Part shown: one piece after another, positions 1 to 7,773 of the stretch
How the letters are laid out: the number at the start of each line of letters is the position of its first letter
Numbering within the stretch: the stretch's first letter is position 1
Assembly: GCF_003264365.1 (NCBI RefSeq)
Contig: NZ_PYAK01000009.1
Span: forward strand, 62,001-126,000
Direction: 5' to 3'
Source of the DNA: Micromonospora noduli
GTDB lineage: Bacteria; Actinomycetota; Actinomycetes; Mycobacteriales; Micromonosporaceae
DNA: 64,000 nt
The notes under the pieces: generated by a model
Database searches by the model: none
What the model saw: only the letters and a program-made list of their open reading frames with translations
Told to the model about the DNA's origin: nothing
Translations under genes and position numbers: made by a program

Positions 1-142
1 TGAACCCGGCGATGAAGACGGGGATGTAGCCGTGCCGGATGCCGTTGGCGCGGCAGGCGTCAGCGAGGGCGGTGAAGAAGTCCTCGCCATGATCGAAGGT
101 GACGCCGATCATCCGTCCGGGCGTGAGGTCATGGCTGCGCAT
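1..142 (-). CDS. PPC/DUF296-domain protein, N-terminal part (cut by window start)
   Basis: The reverse strand reads MRSHDLTPGRMIGVTFDHGE, followed by DFF, a Gly-Tyr-Ile-Pro stretch and FIAGF, 47 residues before the window ends. The GR-x(3)-VTFDHGEDFF and GYIPxFIAGF pattern is typical of bacterial PPC (DUF296) proteins, small trimeric domains related to plant AT-hook PPC proteins and often called DNA-binding. The ATG at 142 is preceded by a GGAAG-type ribosome site. Only the first third of the protein is visible, so the function stays general. It lies on the same strand as the toxin/immunity genes to its right but is separated from them by 70 bases. Confidence 0.75.
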   Translation of the reverse strand, partial: MRSHDLTPGRMIGVTFDHGEDFFTALADACRANGIRHGYIPVFIAGF

Positions 143-212
143 ACTGAGGCACTTCCGGTCGGGTTGGTCGGGGGAAGTGGCTGTGGTGGGTTCAGCCGAG
201 GACGTACGCCCG

Positions 213-662
213 TCAGAGGTGAAGAATCCTGTCGTAGTCTTCGTCGTACCAGCCGTCGGTGTTGTGCTTCTGGATGGTCCCCGCGATGCGCGTCAGCATC
301 AGTACGTCGCCGTTGAGGGTCAGGGCGGCGTCCTCGGCCCTGCCGGTGAGGATTCTGGCCACGGTTGCCAGCATATGGGGCTTGCCCTTGTCGACCAGGG
401 TGTCCTTGCGCATGTAGAAGCTGACGTCGACGTAGGTCTCCGGCTCCCATTCCCACAGGGCGCCATCGTCGTCCTCGGCACTGCAGTAGCCGTGCCTTCC
501 GCCAGTGATGTCCACGACGTACCCGCAATCGTCGTTCAGGTCGGCGCTGAGCATCCTGCCGCCGGACGCCGTGGACGTCTCGACTGCTCCGGGAGCAGCC
601 AGTTCCGCCACCTGCTCCAGTGGAATGTCGCCCGCCAGCGTCAACCGGTACTCGACAGCCAT
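213..662 (-). CDS. SitI3-family immunity protein
   Basis: A 149-residue protein beginning MAVEYRLTLAGDIP. The YRLTLAGD opening, the central GxxGY...DDGALWEWEPETYV block and the DAALTLNGDVLMLTRIAGT block match the SitI3 immunity family, named for a myxobacterial toxin-exchange system. Such proteins neutralise a cognate toxin in the cytoplasm. Start 662 is chosen over the longer frame because GAAGGGG sits just upstream. The gene follows a CdiA-like toxin end by 13 bases, so toxin then immunity gene on one strand is the likely arrangement. Whether this protein neutralises that particular toxin is inference. Confidence 0.75.
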   Translation of the reverse strand: MAVEYRLTLAGDIPLEQVAELAAPGAVETSTASGGRMLSADLNDDCGYVVDITGGRHGYCSAEDDDGALWEWEPETYVDVSFYMRKDTLVDKGKPHMLATVARILTGRAEDAALTLNGDVLMLTRIAGTIQKHNTDGWYDEDYDRILHL

Positions 663-675
663 TTGCACCCCTTCG

Positions 676-1056
676 TCAGTCTCGCCGGATGATCTGAATG
701 ATCGCACCGTCGCGCGTTACCGCCGCCAGTTCCTTGAGCCCTGCTACGGGCCAGTCGTGGAACTGCTTGTGCAGGGCGGCGAGGTCTCCTCGCCAGTCGT
801 GGAGGTTCAACATCACGCGTTGGGTCTGCTCCGTGTCGACCTTCCTGGACACGGCGCTCCAGACGGCGCGGGGCGGCACGGGAGCGGTGGGCGCGTAGCA
901 GTCGAAGACATGCCCCTCAATGAGGAAGTCGGGTGCCTTTTCCGGCCTCCCCGAATCCCCGGTTTCGAGTCGCGCGTCCGCGACCTCCTGCCCCGTGGGG
1001 TTCTGGTGAACCCGGTACCCCTTGCCGGCGACCCTGTCGGCACACTCGTTCTCCAA
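676..1056 (-). pseudogene. CdiA C-terminal tRNase-like toxin domain, orphan fragment
   Basis: About 126 residues with ENECADRVAGKGYRVHQNPT, then PDFLIEGHVFDCYAP and an LNLHDWRGDLAALHKQ block. This is the organisation of the CdiA C-terminal nuclease domain (ENExAD...G-Y-V-x-QNP; DYxIEG-x-xFDxYAP), which is delivered by contact-dependent or polymorphic toxins. The frame stays open upstream past 1300 without a stop, encoding ANEKPRERRALEL just before the domain, but has no ATG or GTG there. Only a TTG at 1056 could start it. The usual N-terminal delivery region is absent, so it looks like a displaced toxin tip kept beside its immunity gene. It could be an expressed orphan module or debris. Confidence 0.62.
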
Positions 1057-1271
1057 CTCCAGGGCACGCCGCTCCCGTGGCTTCTCGTTCGCGGAGATCC
1101 GGGTTCGACGTCCGGTAGGCGACCCACCGCCGACGCCGGTGGGACGCCTGGTCCACGGGGTTGCTGCGTCAGGGTCCGTGGAGACAGTTCTGCCCAGGGT
1201 GGGGGCCGTCGGGGATGGGCTGCCGGTGGTATGAGGGGCGGGGCTGGCCGGTGGATGACCGCCAGCCCCAG

Positions 1272-1799
1272 TCAGTTTCCCGACGACCCCAACTGCCGGG
1301 CCTGCGCGATCGCCCCTTCGATGGCCTGCCGGGCCCCGCCGGTGCGCTGAACGACCAGTACCAGGACCTGCTTGATGGCCTCCAGGGCCTGCAACAGCGG
1401 CCCGGGCTGCCCACCCTGCAGGACCACGGCGACGAGCTGCTGCGCCTCCCCGACTCCGGTGATAGCCCCGGCCGCCGCGTCACGAGCGGCGTCCACGGCG
1501 GTCAGCACAGGCGCCAGCCCGGCGATCGTCTCCTGCGGGGTGGCCTCATTCGGCACGGCCGCGGTCGCCTTCGCTGCCTCACCGATCGACCCGGCAAGAC
1601 TTCCCAGGGCACCCTGGATGCCCGTGATCGCGTTACGCACCCGCGCCACACCCGCCGCCACGGCGACGAAGCCGGCGCCCGCAGCCCGCAACGCCACCTC
1701 CTGCGCCTGACTGTCGGCGGCGGCTGCCAACCCCTGCGCGCGTTCGACCCCGGTCATCAACGCGCGGAACTCACCGGTGATCTTCTCGATGTGCGACAC
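1272..1799 (-). CDS. DUF6244-family helical protein
   Basis: A 175-residue protein starting SHIEKITGEFRALMTGVE (GTG at 1799). It is Ala-rich, helical and free of Cys, and contains AAGAGFVAVAAGVARVR, VPNEATPQETIAGL and VLQGGQPGP. These are hallmarks of DUF6244, an uncharacterised family I associate with Micromonosporaceae. No signal peptide or membrane segment is visible. It may act as a small coiled-coil or secreted WXG-like protein, but no function is established. A broken copy of the same family lies at 53603-53956. The next gene upstream ends at 1849, so this is probably its own unit or the tail of the operon to the right. Confidence 0.7.
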   Translation of the reverse strand: MSHIEKITGEFRALMTGVERAQGLAAAADSQAQEVALRAAGAGFVAVAAGVARVRNAITGIQGALGSLAGSIGEAAKATAAVPNEATPQETIAGLAPVLTAVDAARDAAAGAITGVGEAQQLVAVVLQGGQPGPLLQALEAIKQVLVLVVQRTGGARQAIEGAIAQARQLGSSGN

Positions 1800-1848
1800 G
1801 TGGCCGGCATCCCCAATCGATGACAGTAGAAGTGCTCGACAGCTGAAA

Positions 1849-2647
1849 CTACCTGGCGTTCCTAGGGGGCCCACCGTCCCGTGTCAGCCCGTCGCCGGTA
1901 ACGGTGTCGACGAGGTCGAGGAGGCGGTGGGCCGCGTTGATCGCGGGGCGCATGACCTCGGTGGCGGCTTGGTCGACACGTTCGTCGAGGATCTGCCGCA
2001 GCGTGACGATCTCGACGCCGGATGGAAACCCCAAGTGTCGAGTGATAGCGACATGGCGCTGTCCGTCGCCACGGGCGAGATACTTCGCGGCCAACTGCAC
2101 CAGGAGCAGGATGCTCGCCGGGTGATTCGCGTCGGCACCGGTGGAGTCCGGGGTGCGGTGCTGATCCAGCAGCGGCATGAACGCCAAGCCGGTGCGAGGT
2201 GGTGGTGATTCGCGATACAGCAGGAGCCGACCGTCGGAGGGTATAGCGGCGGTGGTGACGGGCCACAAGTAGAGATCGATCAGAATGGGTAAGGCGGCCA
2301 GCTCGACGCACACGGTCACGTATCCGCCACCGGCCGGGGGCTTTGCAGGGCTTACCTCTGGTGAACAGCAGCCGGCCTGGCAAATGCAGGCCGGCAACCG
2401 GATCGTCGAGCACGCTTTGGGGTGTGGTGTCATCAGCGGCCACGACGAGGTCGACGTCGCTGTACGGGTCAGCGCTGCCTCGTCCGAGAGATCCCACTAG
2501 CCACGCCGCCCCCACAGATTTCCGCTGGTGCAGCACGTCGACAGTGGCAGCGAGCCAGGCCGTACGGGCTTCAACTACGGCTGCCAGCAGTGCGGCCGCT
2601 CGCCGCCCTCGTGGCGGTGGGACGTTGGCGGGCACGCGTTGGCTCAT
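1849..2647 (-). pseudogene. Nucleotidyltransferase, frameshifted
   Basis: The 5' part (from 2647) encodes GAAWLVGSLGRGSADPYSDV, followed by DLVVA: the GS-x-GRGxxxxxSDxDL signature of polymerase-beta-type nucleotidyltransferases. The same protein continues in another frame (PAGGGYVTVCVELAALPILI, then a Leu-rich C-terminus) to a stop at 1849. The switch point is a run of five G (2336-2340, C on the coding strand). Removing one base restores APAGGGYVTVCVE and a protein of about 265 residues. The start overlaps the stop of the upstream kinase gene by 4 nt, so this was the last gene of the seven-gene operon. The frameshift is either real decay or a homopolymer miscall. Confidence 0.7.
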
Positions 2648-3324
2648 GCCCTGCGGTCCCGTCCGTGTGCGGGCACTGCTGCCCCTACGTCCGCACGACT
2701 GTTCATGATCGTCTGGAGGCAGAGTGACTCGATGACCGTCACGCAGTTGGATTCGGCCGACATGGAAACGTCAAGTCGTTGCGTTGGCAGGCCCGGCCAG
2801 TCGCCAGAGGTATGCATCTCTGTGGCGAATGCTTGCAAATACCTTAGGTAACCGGGCGTCACGGTCTGAGACGACGTGAGGCGTGGCAAGGCCGTCTGGA
2901 GCGCCTCCTCGCCCTCCCCGAGTTCGATCGAAACGCACGGCTGGACGTCGGTGAGTGCTCGGACCGAGGCTGCCAGGTGTTCCCGAAGAGGTTCGAATTC
3001 GGTGTGTCGGGCGTGGGCGTGGGCGGATGCGTAGACGGTCTTCGGCCCGCGATCAACCAGGCGCACTCGGTCTTGTGCGACGCTCAGGTCGCGGAGATCA
3101 TCGAGACGATCAATCATCGCCCCGATGAGCACCTCTGCAACGTCCATACCTGGGGTACTGACGACCCAGGAAGCGAACTGTTCCGGCGCGGCGATCGTGG
3201 GGAGGTAACGCCACAGTGGGCTGGAGACGACTGCTTCAATGCCACTGCTGTTGAGGGCGGTGGCAAGGTGTCCGATCAGAGTCGTCTTCCCGCTACCATC
3301 GATCCCGTCGACGAAAATGATCAT
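2644..3324 (-). CDS. Thymidylate kinase-like P-loop protein
   Basis: A 226-residue protein beginning MIIFVDGIDGSGKTTLIGHL. The Walker A motif GIDGSGKT at residues 7-14 and the later DR-x-P-like VDRGPKTVYA fit the dTMP-kinase/deoxynucleoside-kinase superfamily, although the length and middle part diverge from the housekeeping enzyme. It probably phosphorylates a nucleotide or a related small molecule; the substrate is unknown. It overlaps the Nudix fusion upstream and the nucleotidyltransferase downstream by 4 nt each, so translation is coupled. The setting suggests a role in a specialised nucleotide pathway rather than DNA precursor supply. Confidence 0.75.
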   Translation of the reverse strand: MIIFVDGIDGSGKTTLIGHLATALNSSGIEAVVSSPLWRYLPTIAAPEQFASWVVSTPGMDVAEVLIGAMIDRLDDLRDLSVAQDRVRLVDRGPKTVYASAHAHARHTEFEPLREHLAASVRALTDVQPCVSIELGEGEEALQTALPRLTSSQTVTPGYLRYLQAFATEMHTSGDWPGLPTQRLDVSMSAESNCVTVIESLCLQTIMNSRADVGAAVPAHGRDRRA

Positions 3325-4517
3325 AGGGGTGCCGACTCTTCGAGCATGCTCCTCACGGCCACAAGCGCACCTGGCACCCGTGCGGCGAGCAGTTCGGCCT
3401 GCGCTACGTCGTCTGCGCCTGCACGGCGGTAGGCGTCGTAGTCTCCAAGGAGCGATCTGAGCTCGGTGCCCGGCCAGTCGCGCAGCGCCTCGACCACCTC
3501 GGGAAGCCGCAGGCCGACCTCTGGCGCTCGATGTGCGACAAGCAGTCGACCGGCGCTCGACAGCACCGACAACACTCGGCGTGCGGTGTCCTCGCGCTCC
3601 GATTCTGTGTGGTGGCTGGCGGCCAGACGGGCGACGGCGAACTCGTGCAGTACGCCAACATCACCAGCGAGATCGGTCAGTTCTGTGGTGACGGCCGGCG
3701 TAGGGGCGGTGGCACCTGCGATCACGGCGGTGTCGAGCCCTACGCGACGCAGCACCACCCGCATCTTCATGTCGTAGAGCGGACCGAGGCGACGGGCGTC
3801 GCCCCCGTGGCTGTCGGCGAGGTGCAGCGACGCTCGAGAACCGTGGCGTCGGGCCGCTTCACTGACGATCTCGTGGAGCGACGTGGCGGCGGCCGACGTG
3901 GGGGGCAGGTTCCAAGCGATGAAGTCGACGTCGCTCCAGCCCTCGATGAAGTCTCCTCGTGCGGCGGATCCGCACAGCCCCACCCCGGCATCCGGATGTC
4001 CGGCGATGACGGCCTCGGCCTCTGCCGCCACTTGGTTGACCAGGTAACTGAGCTTTCGGCTGAACGGCAGGGGATGAGCGGCACGCCAGGTGATGACGGC
4101 AAGGGCGCGATCCAGCACCTGCTGGAACTGGGGATGGCTGGCGGCCTGCCGGGCGGCGGAAGCCTCGAGCCAGCGGGCCTGGACGAAGCCTTCGTCCCGG
4201 GCCGGCGTCGTGGTGGTGGTGGACGTCGAGAAGAGGAACCAGTCGACGATCTTCGCCGCTGGCGTGCCGTCGTTGTCGGTGAACGTGTAAGCCTCCTGCC
4301 CGAGATACGCGCTGTAGTGCGTGTCGGTGAGGCCGGCTTCCTCGGCCACCTCCCTCTTGGCTGCGAGGAGTGGTGCCTCGCCTGGCTCCAGTCGGCCTTT
4401 CGGCGCGACGGTCTGTCGTTCACCGGTCTTTCGGACCTGATCGAGGAGCAGGACTTGTGGAGAGCTGAGGTCGTCGGTCGCGACGACGGCACCGGCGGAG
4501 GCGTATCGACGAGTCAT
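3321..4517 (-). CDS. Nudix hydrolase-nucleotidyltransferase fusion
   Basis: A 398-residue two-domain protein starting MTRRYASAGAVVATDD. Residues about 8-140 are a Nudix domain whose box (GRLEPGEAPLLAAKREVAEE, then AGL) fits Gx5Ex7REUxEExGU closely. Residues about 160-260 hold GVGLCGSAARGDFIEGWSDV, then DFIAWNL: the GS-x-RG...SDxDF signature of a pol-beta-type nucleotidyltransferase. A helical C-terminal region follows. The fusion implies sequential work on a nucleoside-diphosphate compound and nucleotidyl transfer. Start 4517 is chosen because GGAGG lies 9 bases upstream and it overlaps the upstream stop; the frame extends further 5' but that part is Arg/His-rich and not gene-like. Confidence 0.85.
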   Translation of the reverse strand: MTRRYASAGAVVATDDLSSPQVLLLDQVRKTGERQTVAPKGRLEPGEAPLLAAKREVAEEAGLTDTHYSAYLGQEAYTFTDNDGTPAAKIVDWFLFSTSTTTTTPARDEGFVQARWLEASAARQAASHPQFQQVLDRALAVITWRAAHPLPFSRKLSYLVNQVAAEAEAVIAGHPDAGVGLCGSAARGDFIEGWSDVDFIAWNLPPTSAAATSLHEIVSEAARRHGSRASLHLADSHGGDARRLGPLYDMKMRVVLRRVGLDTAVIAGATAPTPAVTTELTDLAGDVGVLHEFAVARLAASHHTESEREDTARRVLSVLSSAGRLLVAHRAPEVGLRLPEVVEALRDWPGTELRSLLGDYDAYRRAGADDVAQAELLAARVPGALVAVRSMLEESAPL

Positions 4518-5080
4518 GGCTGGATGCCTCCTGGGGCTGTCTGCATGGTCTGGAACGCGTCGCGGAGACGAGCCCTGAAGCTGATGATGTTGGCAGTGTT
4601 GTCGACCCAGTGATCGGTAATTGCGCGCCAGGCCGGAAGCTGTTCGTGGACGCGTTTCCGCTCGTCTTTGCGTCGGATGATGCGTCGGGCCTCGTCGGCG
4701 GTCAGCCCTCGGGCCTGCGCGAGGCGTCTGACGCGGATGAGTTCTGGAGCGGTGATGAAGATAATCGAGCATGGTGCCGGCCACGTTCGCTTCACAGTCA
4801 TAGCCAAAGCGGCATCGATGAAGCTCTCGACTGCCAGGGGGGCCTCGCCGCGGTCGGTTAGTACGAGGAGTTTCGAGACGAACTCGTCGTACCCGAAGCC
4901 TTCCCGCGTCTCCACGCCCTCGTGGTAGGCCTGCCGGCCTGAGGTGAGTTGCACGAGGACCGTCCTGATCTTGACGCGGCGGGCGCCGAGGGCGGCCAGG
5001 TACTCGCCCGCGCTCGACTTTCCAGCCTCGCTGGTGCCGGCGAGGAGGAGCATCGGTGGCGCGGCCGGCTGCCGCATCAC
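4514..5080 (-). CDS. Small P-loop kinase-like protein
   Basis: A 188-residue protein beginning MMRQPAAPPMLLLAGTSEAG, with Walker A GTSEAGKSS at about residues 15-23. Basic residues cluster in an RVRRLAQARGLTADEARR-type helix that could be the lid of a nucleotide kinase. The shape resembles dephospho-CoA-kinase, AAA_18 and shikimate-kinase-like proteins, but no family-specific motif identifies the substrate. It overlaps both neighbours by 4 nt (ATGA junctions), so it is translated together with the HprK-like ATPase and the Nudix fusion. Soluble, cytoplasmic. Confidence 0.7.
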   Translation of the reverse strand: MMRQPAAPPMLLLAGTSEAGKSSAGEYLAALGARRVKIRTVLVQLTSGRQAYHEGVETREGFGYDEFVSKLLVLTDRGEAPLAVESFIDAALAMTVKRTWPAPCSIIFITAPELIRVRRLAQARGLTADEARRIIRRKDERKRVHEQLPAWRAITDHWVDNTANIISFRARLRDAFQTMQTAPGGIQP

Positions 5081-6000
5081 GAATCTCCTCTTGTCCGACG
5101 GATCACCGCGGCAACACTGGTGGGCAAATCGTCTGGCTTGCCGATGCCGACGCGGATGACCGGTACAGCGGCAAGTGCGTCGAGCGCCTTCTCCGCCACG
5201 TTGAATGCGGGAAGACTGCGGCTGATGGTGACCTCGTCAGCCGAGGAGAAGATCGAGACGTGGTCAAGAGTCGGGTCGCGTAGCTTCGCCTCGTGGTCGG
5301 TCACCGCCGCGCGCAGCAGACCCCGGGCTGCGGGAGTAGGCGTCTCGCGCAGTTCACCCGCCGCAAGACCCTGATCCGGAATGACGATGAGGCTCAGCGG
5401 CAGCGGGCGGTGTCCGGCAGTGGTGGGGGTGGGAAGATCCACCGGGTAGAGGAGCCGTTCGGTGGCGTGAGGTGCCAGCAGCGACGCCATGTCGGCGCGT
5501 ACGTGCCAGGGCAGGGTGGGCATCGGCACCACGCAGGGCTGACGGCAGGGGAAAGCGGTGAAGGCGAACTCGTCGACCAGGAGGCTGCCTCCGTGAGCGG
5601 CGACGCCCAGCGCGAGTGATGTCTTGCCCTGCCCGCGTCCGCCGTCCAGCACCGCTATGGCCGACCGTCCGCCGTCTATGGTCACCGCACTCCCGTGCAG
5701 GAGCGTCAGCTGGCCGTCCCCCATGACGGCCAAGGAGCGTGCCGCGGCCTGGAGCACTCCGATCTCCAACGTGGGTGGATCGCCAGCCAGCTCTGCGGCT
5801 AGTTCCAGGAGGACCTCACCTCTACTGATGTCGACGGTCAGCCGGGTTCGGTGCCCATCACGTACCTGCATGACCTGCCCGGCCGGCATGGTCGGCAGTT
5901 CCGTGTCAGCGAGTCGGGCGACGAACCGCCGCAGGCAGCGTGGTGCCGACTCAGCGATCCGGATCTCCAGCGCGTGGTTGCCGACTCTCAACAAGCTCAT
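5077..6000 (-). CDS. HPr-kinase-like P-loop ATPase
   Basis: A 307-residue protein starting [15 protein letters not shown]. Near residue 110 it has LLHGSAVTIDGGRSAIAVLD, followed by a GGRGQGKTS P-loop, then GGSLLVDEFAF. The LHGSAV...GGxGxGKTSLA...G...LVDEF order is seen in HprK-related kinases and ATPases that accompany many actinobacterial and peptide-modification clusters. The serine-kinase capping motifs of true HPr kinase are not obvious, so the target (protein or small molecule) is unknown. The start at 6000 overlaps the methyltransferase stop by 4 nt. The longer upstream frame is only the antisense or shifted reading of the methyltransferase. Confidence 0.6.
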   Translation of the reverse strand: MSLLRVGNHALEIRIAESAPRCLRRFVARLADTELPTMPAGQVMQVRDGHRTRLTVDISRGEVLLELAAELAGDPPTLEIGVLQAAARSLAVMGDGQLTLLHGSAVTIDGGRSAIAVLDGGRGQGKTSLALGVAAHGGSLLVDEFAFTAFPCRQPCVVPMPTLPWHVRADMASLLAPHATERLLYPVDLPTPTTAGHRPLPLSLIVIPDQGLAAGELRETPTPAARGLLRAAVTDHEAKLRDPTLDHVSIFSSADEVTISRSLPAFNVAEKALDALAAVPVIRVGIGKPDDLPTSVAAVIRRTRGDS

Positions 6001-6800
6001 GACCGCTCCCCGGGCTTGCGGAGGACGAGCCACATCGAGTATCGGCGGTGTCTGCCGTGTACCGGGAGCGCGGGGGCCGACAGGACACCCTCCTCCGATG
6101 TCACGGTCGCGTACTGCCGGATCCCGCATGTCGCCGCGAGGAGGTACAGCTCGTGGGCGGTGGTGAGGTGGGCGTAGCCGGGTGCCGCTCCGCTGGTCTT
6201 GTTGGCGAGGTAGATGATGTCGCGCGCTGGCAGGGGCCGCGAGCCGGTGCGGCGCTGCCCCCGCCATCGCGCGGCGCGGGCGGCCAGGTCCAGCAGATTG
6301 GCGATACGGACAAGCCCGAGCCGGCCGGCGTAGTGCCAGTTGAACGTCTCTACCAGGACGGTGCCTCCCGGAGCGCACACCCGCCACATCTCGTGCAGGG
6401 CTTCCACACGTTCGGCCTCGGTTGCCAGCGCGTTGAAGGAGAAGCGGAGGCACCACACCTGGTCGAAAGTGTCCGCTGGTAGTGGCAGGGCGTTCATGCT
6501 GCCGTGCACGAAGGTGCCGTTCGGGCACGCGGCCCGGGCAACTGCCAGAGCCGCCTCGTTGATGTCGACGCCGACGATGTCGCCGCCCAATACGGTTATC
6601 GCTTGGGTGACGCGACCGGCACCGCATCCCACATCGAGGATTCGCGCCCCCGCACCGAGCCGGTGATAGAGCGCCTCCTCGCAGGGGCGCAGCGGTGCTG
6701 TGTTGTAGAACGACGTCTCGCCCGCGTAGTGGACCTGGTTCAGGGCGCGGATCATGGCTGCGTAGTCGATCTCGGCGATGCCGCCGTGGGTAGTCGTCAT
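5997..6800 (-). CDS. Class I SAM-dependent methyltransferase
   Basis: A 267-residue protein with motif [16 protein letters not shown] at about residues 54-68 and acidic motif [11 protein letters not shown]. The motif IV-like [14 protein letters not shown] and the post-motif [18 protein letters not shown] complete a class I Rossmann methyltransferase of the methyltransf_11/25 type. The N-terminal stretch [12 protein letters not shown] may bind substrate. The substrate is unknown; small-molecule O-, N- or C-methylation is likelier than DNA or rRNA because no target-recognition region is present. It overlaps the SDR gene upstream and the HprK-like gene downstream by 4 nt each. Confidence 0.85.
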   Translation of the reverse strand: MTTTHGGIAEIDYAAMIRALNQVHYAGETSFYNTAPLRPCEEALYHRLGAGARILDVGCGAGRVTQAITVLGGDIVGVDINEAALAVARAACPNGTFVHGSMNALPLPADTFDQVWCLRFSFNALATEAERVEALHEMWRVCAPGGTVLVETFNWHYAGRLGLVRIANLLDLAARAARWRGQRRTGSRPLPARDIIYLANKTSGAAPGYAHLTTAHELYLLAATCGIRQYATVTSEEGVLSAPALPVHGRHRRYSMWLVLRKPGERS

Positions 6801-7502
6801 CGCAGTTCCAGTCCTCCGTCGACGTGCAGCGTGCTGCCGGTGATGTACGACGCCTTCGGCGACAGCAGGAACGTGATCGCGTCCGCCACCTCTTCCGGTT
6901 CACCGCAGCGCCCGAGGAGGCAGCGGTGACCGGCGGCCTTGTCGGGGGTCATCTGGGGTGGCGATCGCACCCGGCACGACCGTGTTGACGCGGATGCCTC
7001 GACCGGCCAACTGCCGAGCAGTGACCCGGGTGAGGGCCTCCACGCCGCCCTTGGCGACCGCGTACCCGAGTCGCTCCGGGTGCCCGTAGTGGGCGTTCAC
7101 GGAACTGACGTTGACGATGGCGGCAGGAAGGGCGGCATACGCAACGAACTCACGGATCACCAGGAATGCCGAGCTCAGGTTGACCGCGAGCATCCGTTCC
7201 CACTCGGCTACGTCCGCATCGATGATCGAGGTGCGCTCCACCGCTCCCGCGCAGTTCACCAGCCCACCCACCGAACCCGGCTTGACGTGATCGGCGAAGA
7301 ACGACCGCACCTGCTGCTCATCCGCGACATCGACGTCGTGCCAGGAAGAGCTCTGGTCTCCGCGCGGAACGTCCGCGGGCACGTGAATATCCAGCCCGTA
7401 CACATGAAGGGCCCTGCTCATGGTCGCCCGCACGATGGCGAGCCCGATACCCCTCCCGGCACCCGTCACGATCAGGGCGGATGGAACGACTTCGTGCTCC
7501 AC
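6797..7502 (-). pseudogene. Short-chain dehydrogenase/reductase, frameshifted near 3' end
   Basis: From the GTG at 7502 (GGGAGG five bases upstream) the frame encodes ALIVTGAGRGIGLAIVRATM (TGxxxGIG cofactor site), LVNCAGAVE (NAG), then VNVSS and YAVAKGG (catalytic Ser, Tyr and Lys). After GAIATP the reading is lost. The other frame continues with [20 protein letters not shown] and [14 protein letters not shown], the standard SDR C-terminus, ending at 6797. One surplus base in the run of four G at 6955-6958 explains the break. Restored, the enzyme would be about 234 residues. It is the first gene of the seven-gene operon and sits just below the operator at 7604. Confidence 0.8.
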
Positions 7503-7603
7503 TGGCACCTCCCAGGTTCGTGAACAACCAGAGGGCGGATCTGACGAGTGATCGCGCCCCTCCTCCTCACACTCACCCTCAGCGTCGCTGTCGTGAATGG
7601 CGA

Positions 7604-7632
7604 GCATGCGGACGAAGGGTTTGTCCGCATGC
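7604..7632. promoter_or_regulatory. Inverted-repeat operator, XRE locus 1
   Basis: Two perfect 10-bp arms, GCATGCGGAC (7604-7613) and GTCCGCATGC (7623-7632), are separated by 9 bases. The site lies between the SDR gene (leftward, start 7502) and the XRE gene (rightward, start 7774), where a divergent regulator would bind. The same ATGCGGAC...GTCCGCAT pair recurs at 13142-13167 beside the second XRE-TPR gene, which argues that it is a real operator recognised by this regulator family. Confidence 0.62.
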
Positions 7633-7773
7633 GGCGCGCCGAACAGGCCGACGGTCATGCGGCGCAGTTAATGGCGATCCTGGTTGCGCCGCGCTGAACA
7701 CTGAGTGACCCTATGTGCGCGATGTCCACGCTGCTCAATGCCATTGGCGACGCACAGCCCGAAAGGCGGTGTC

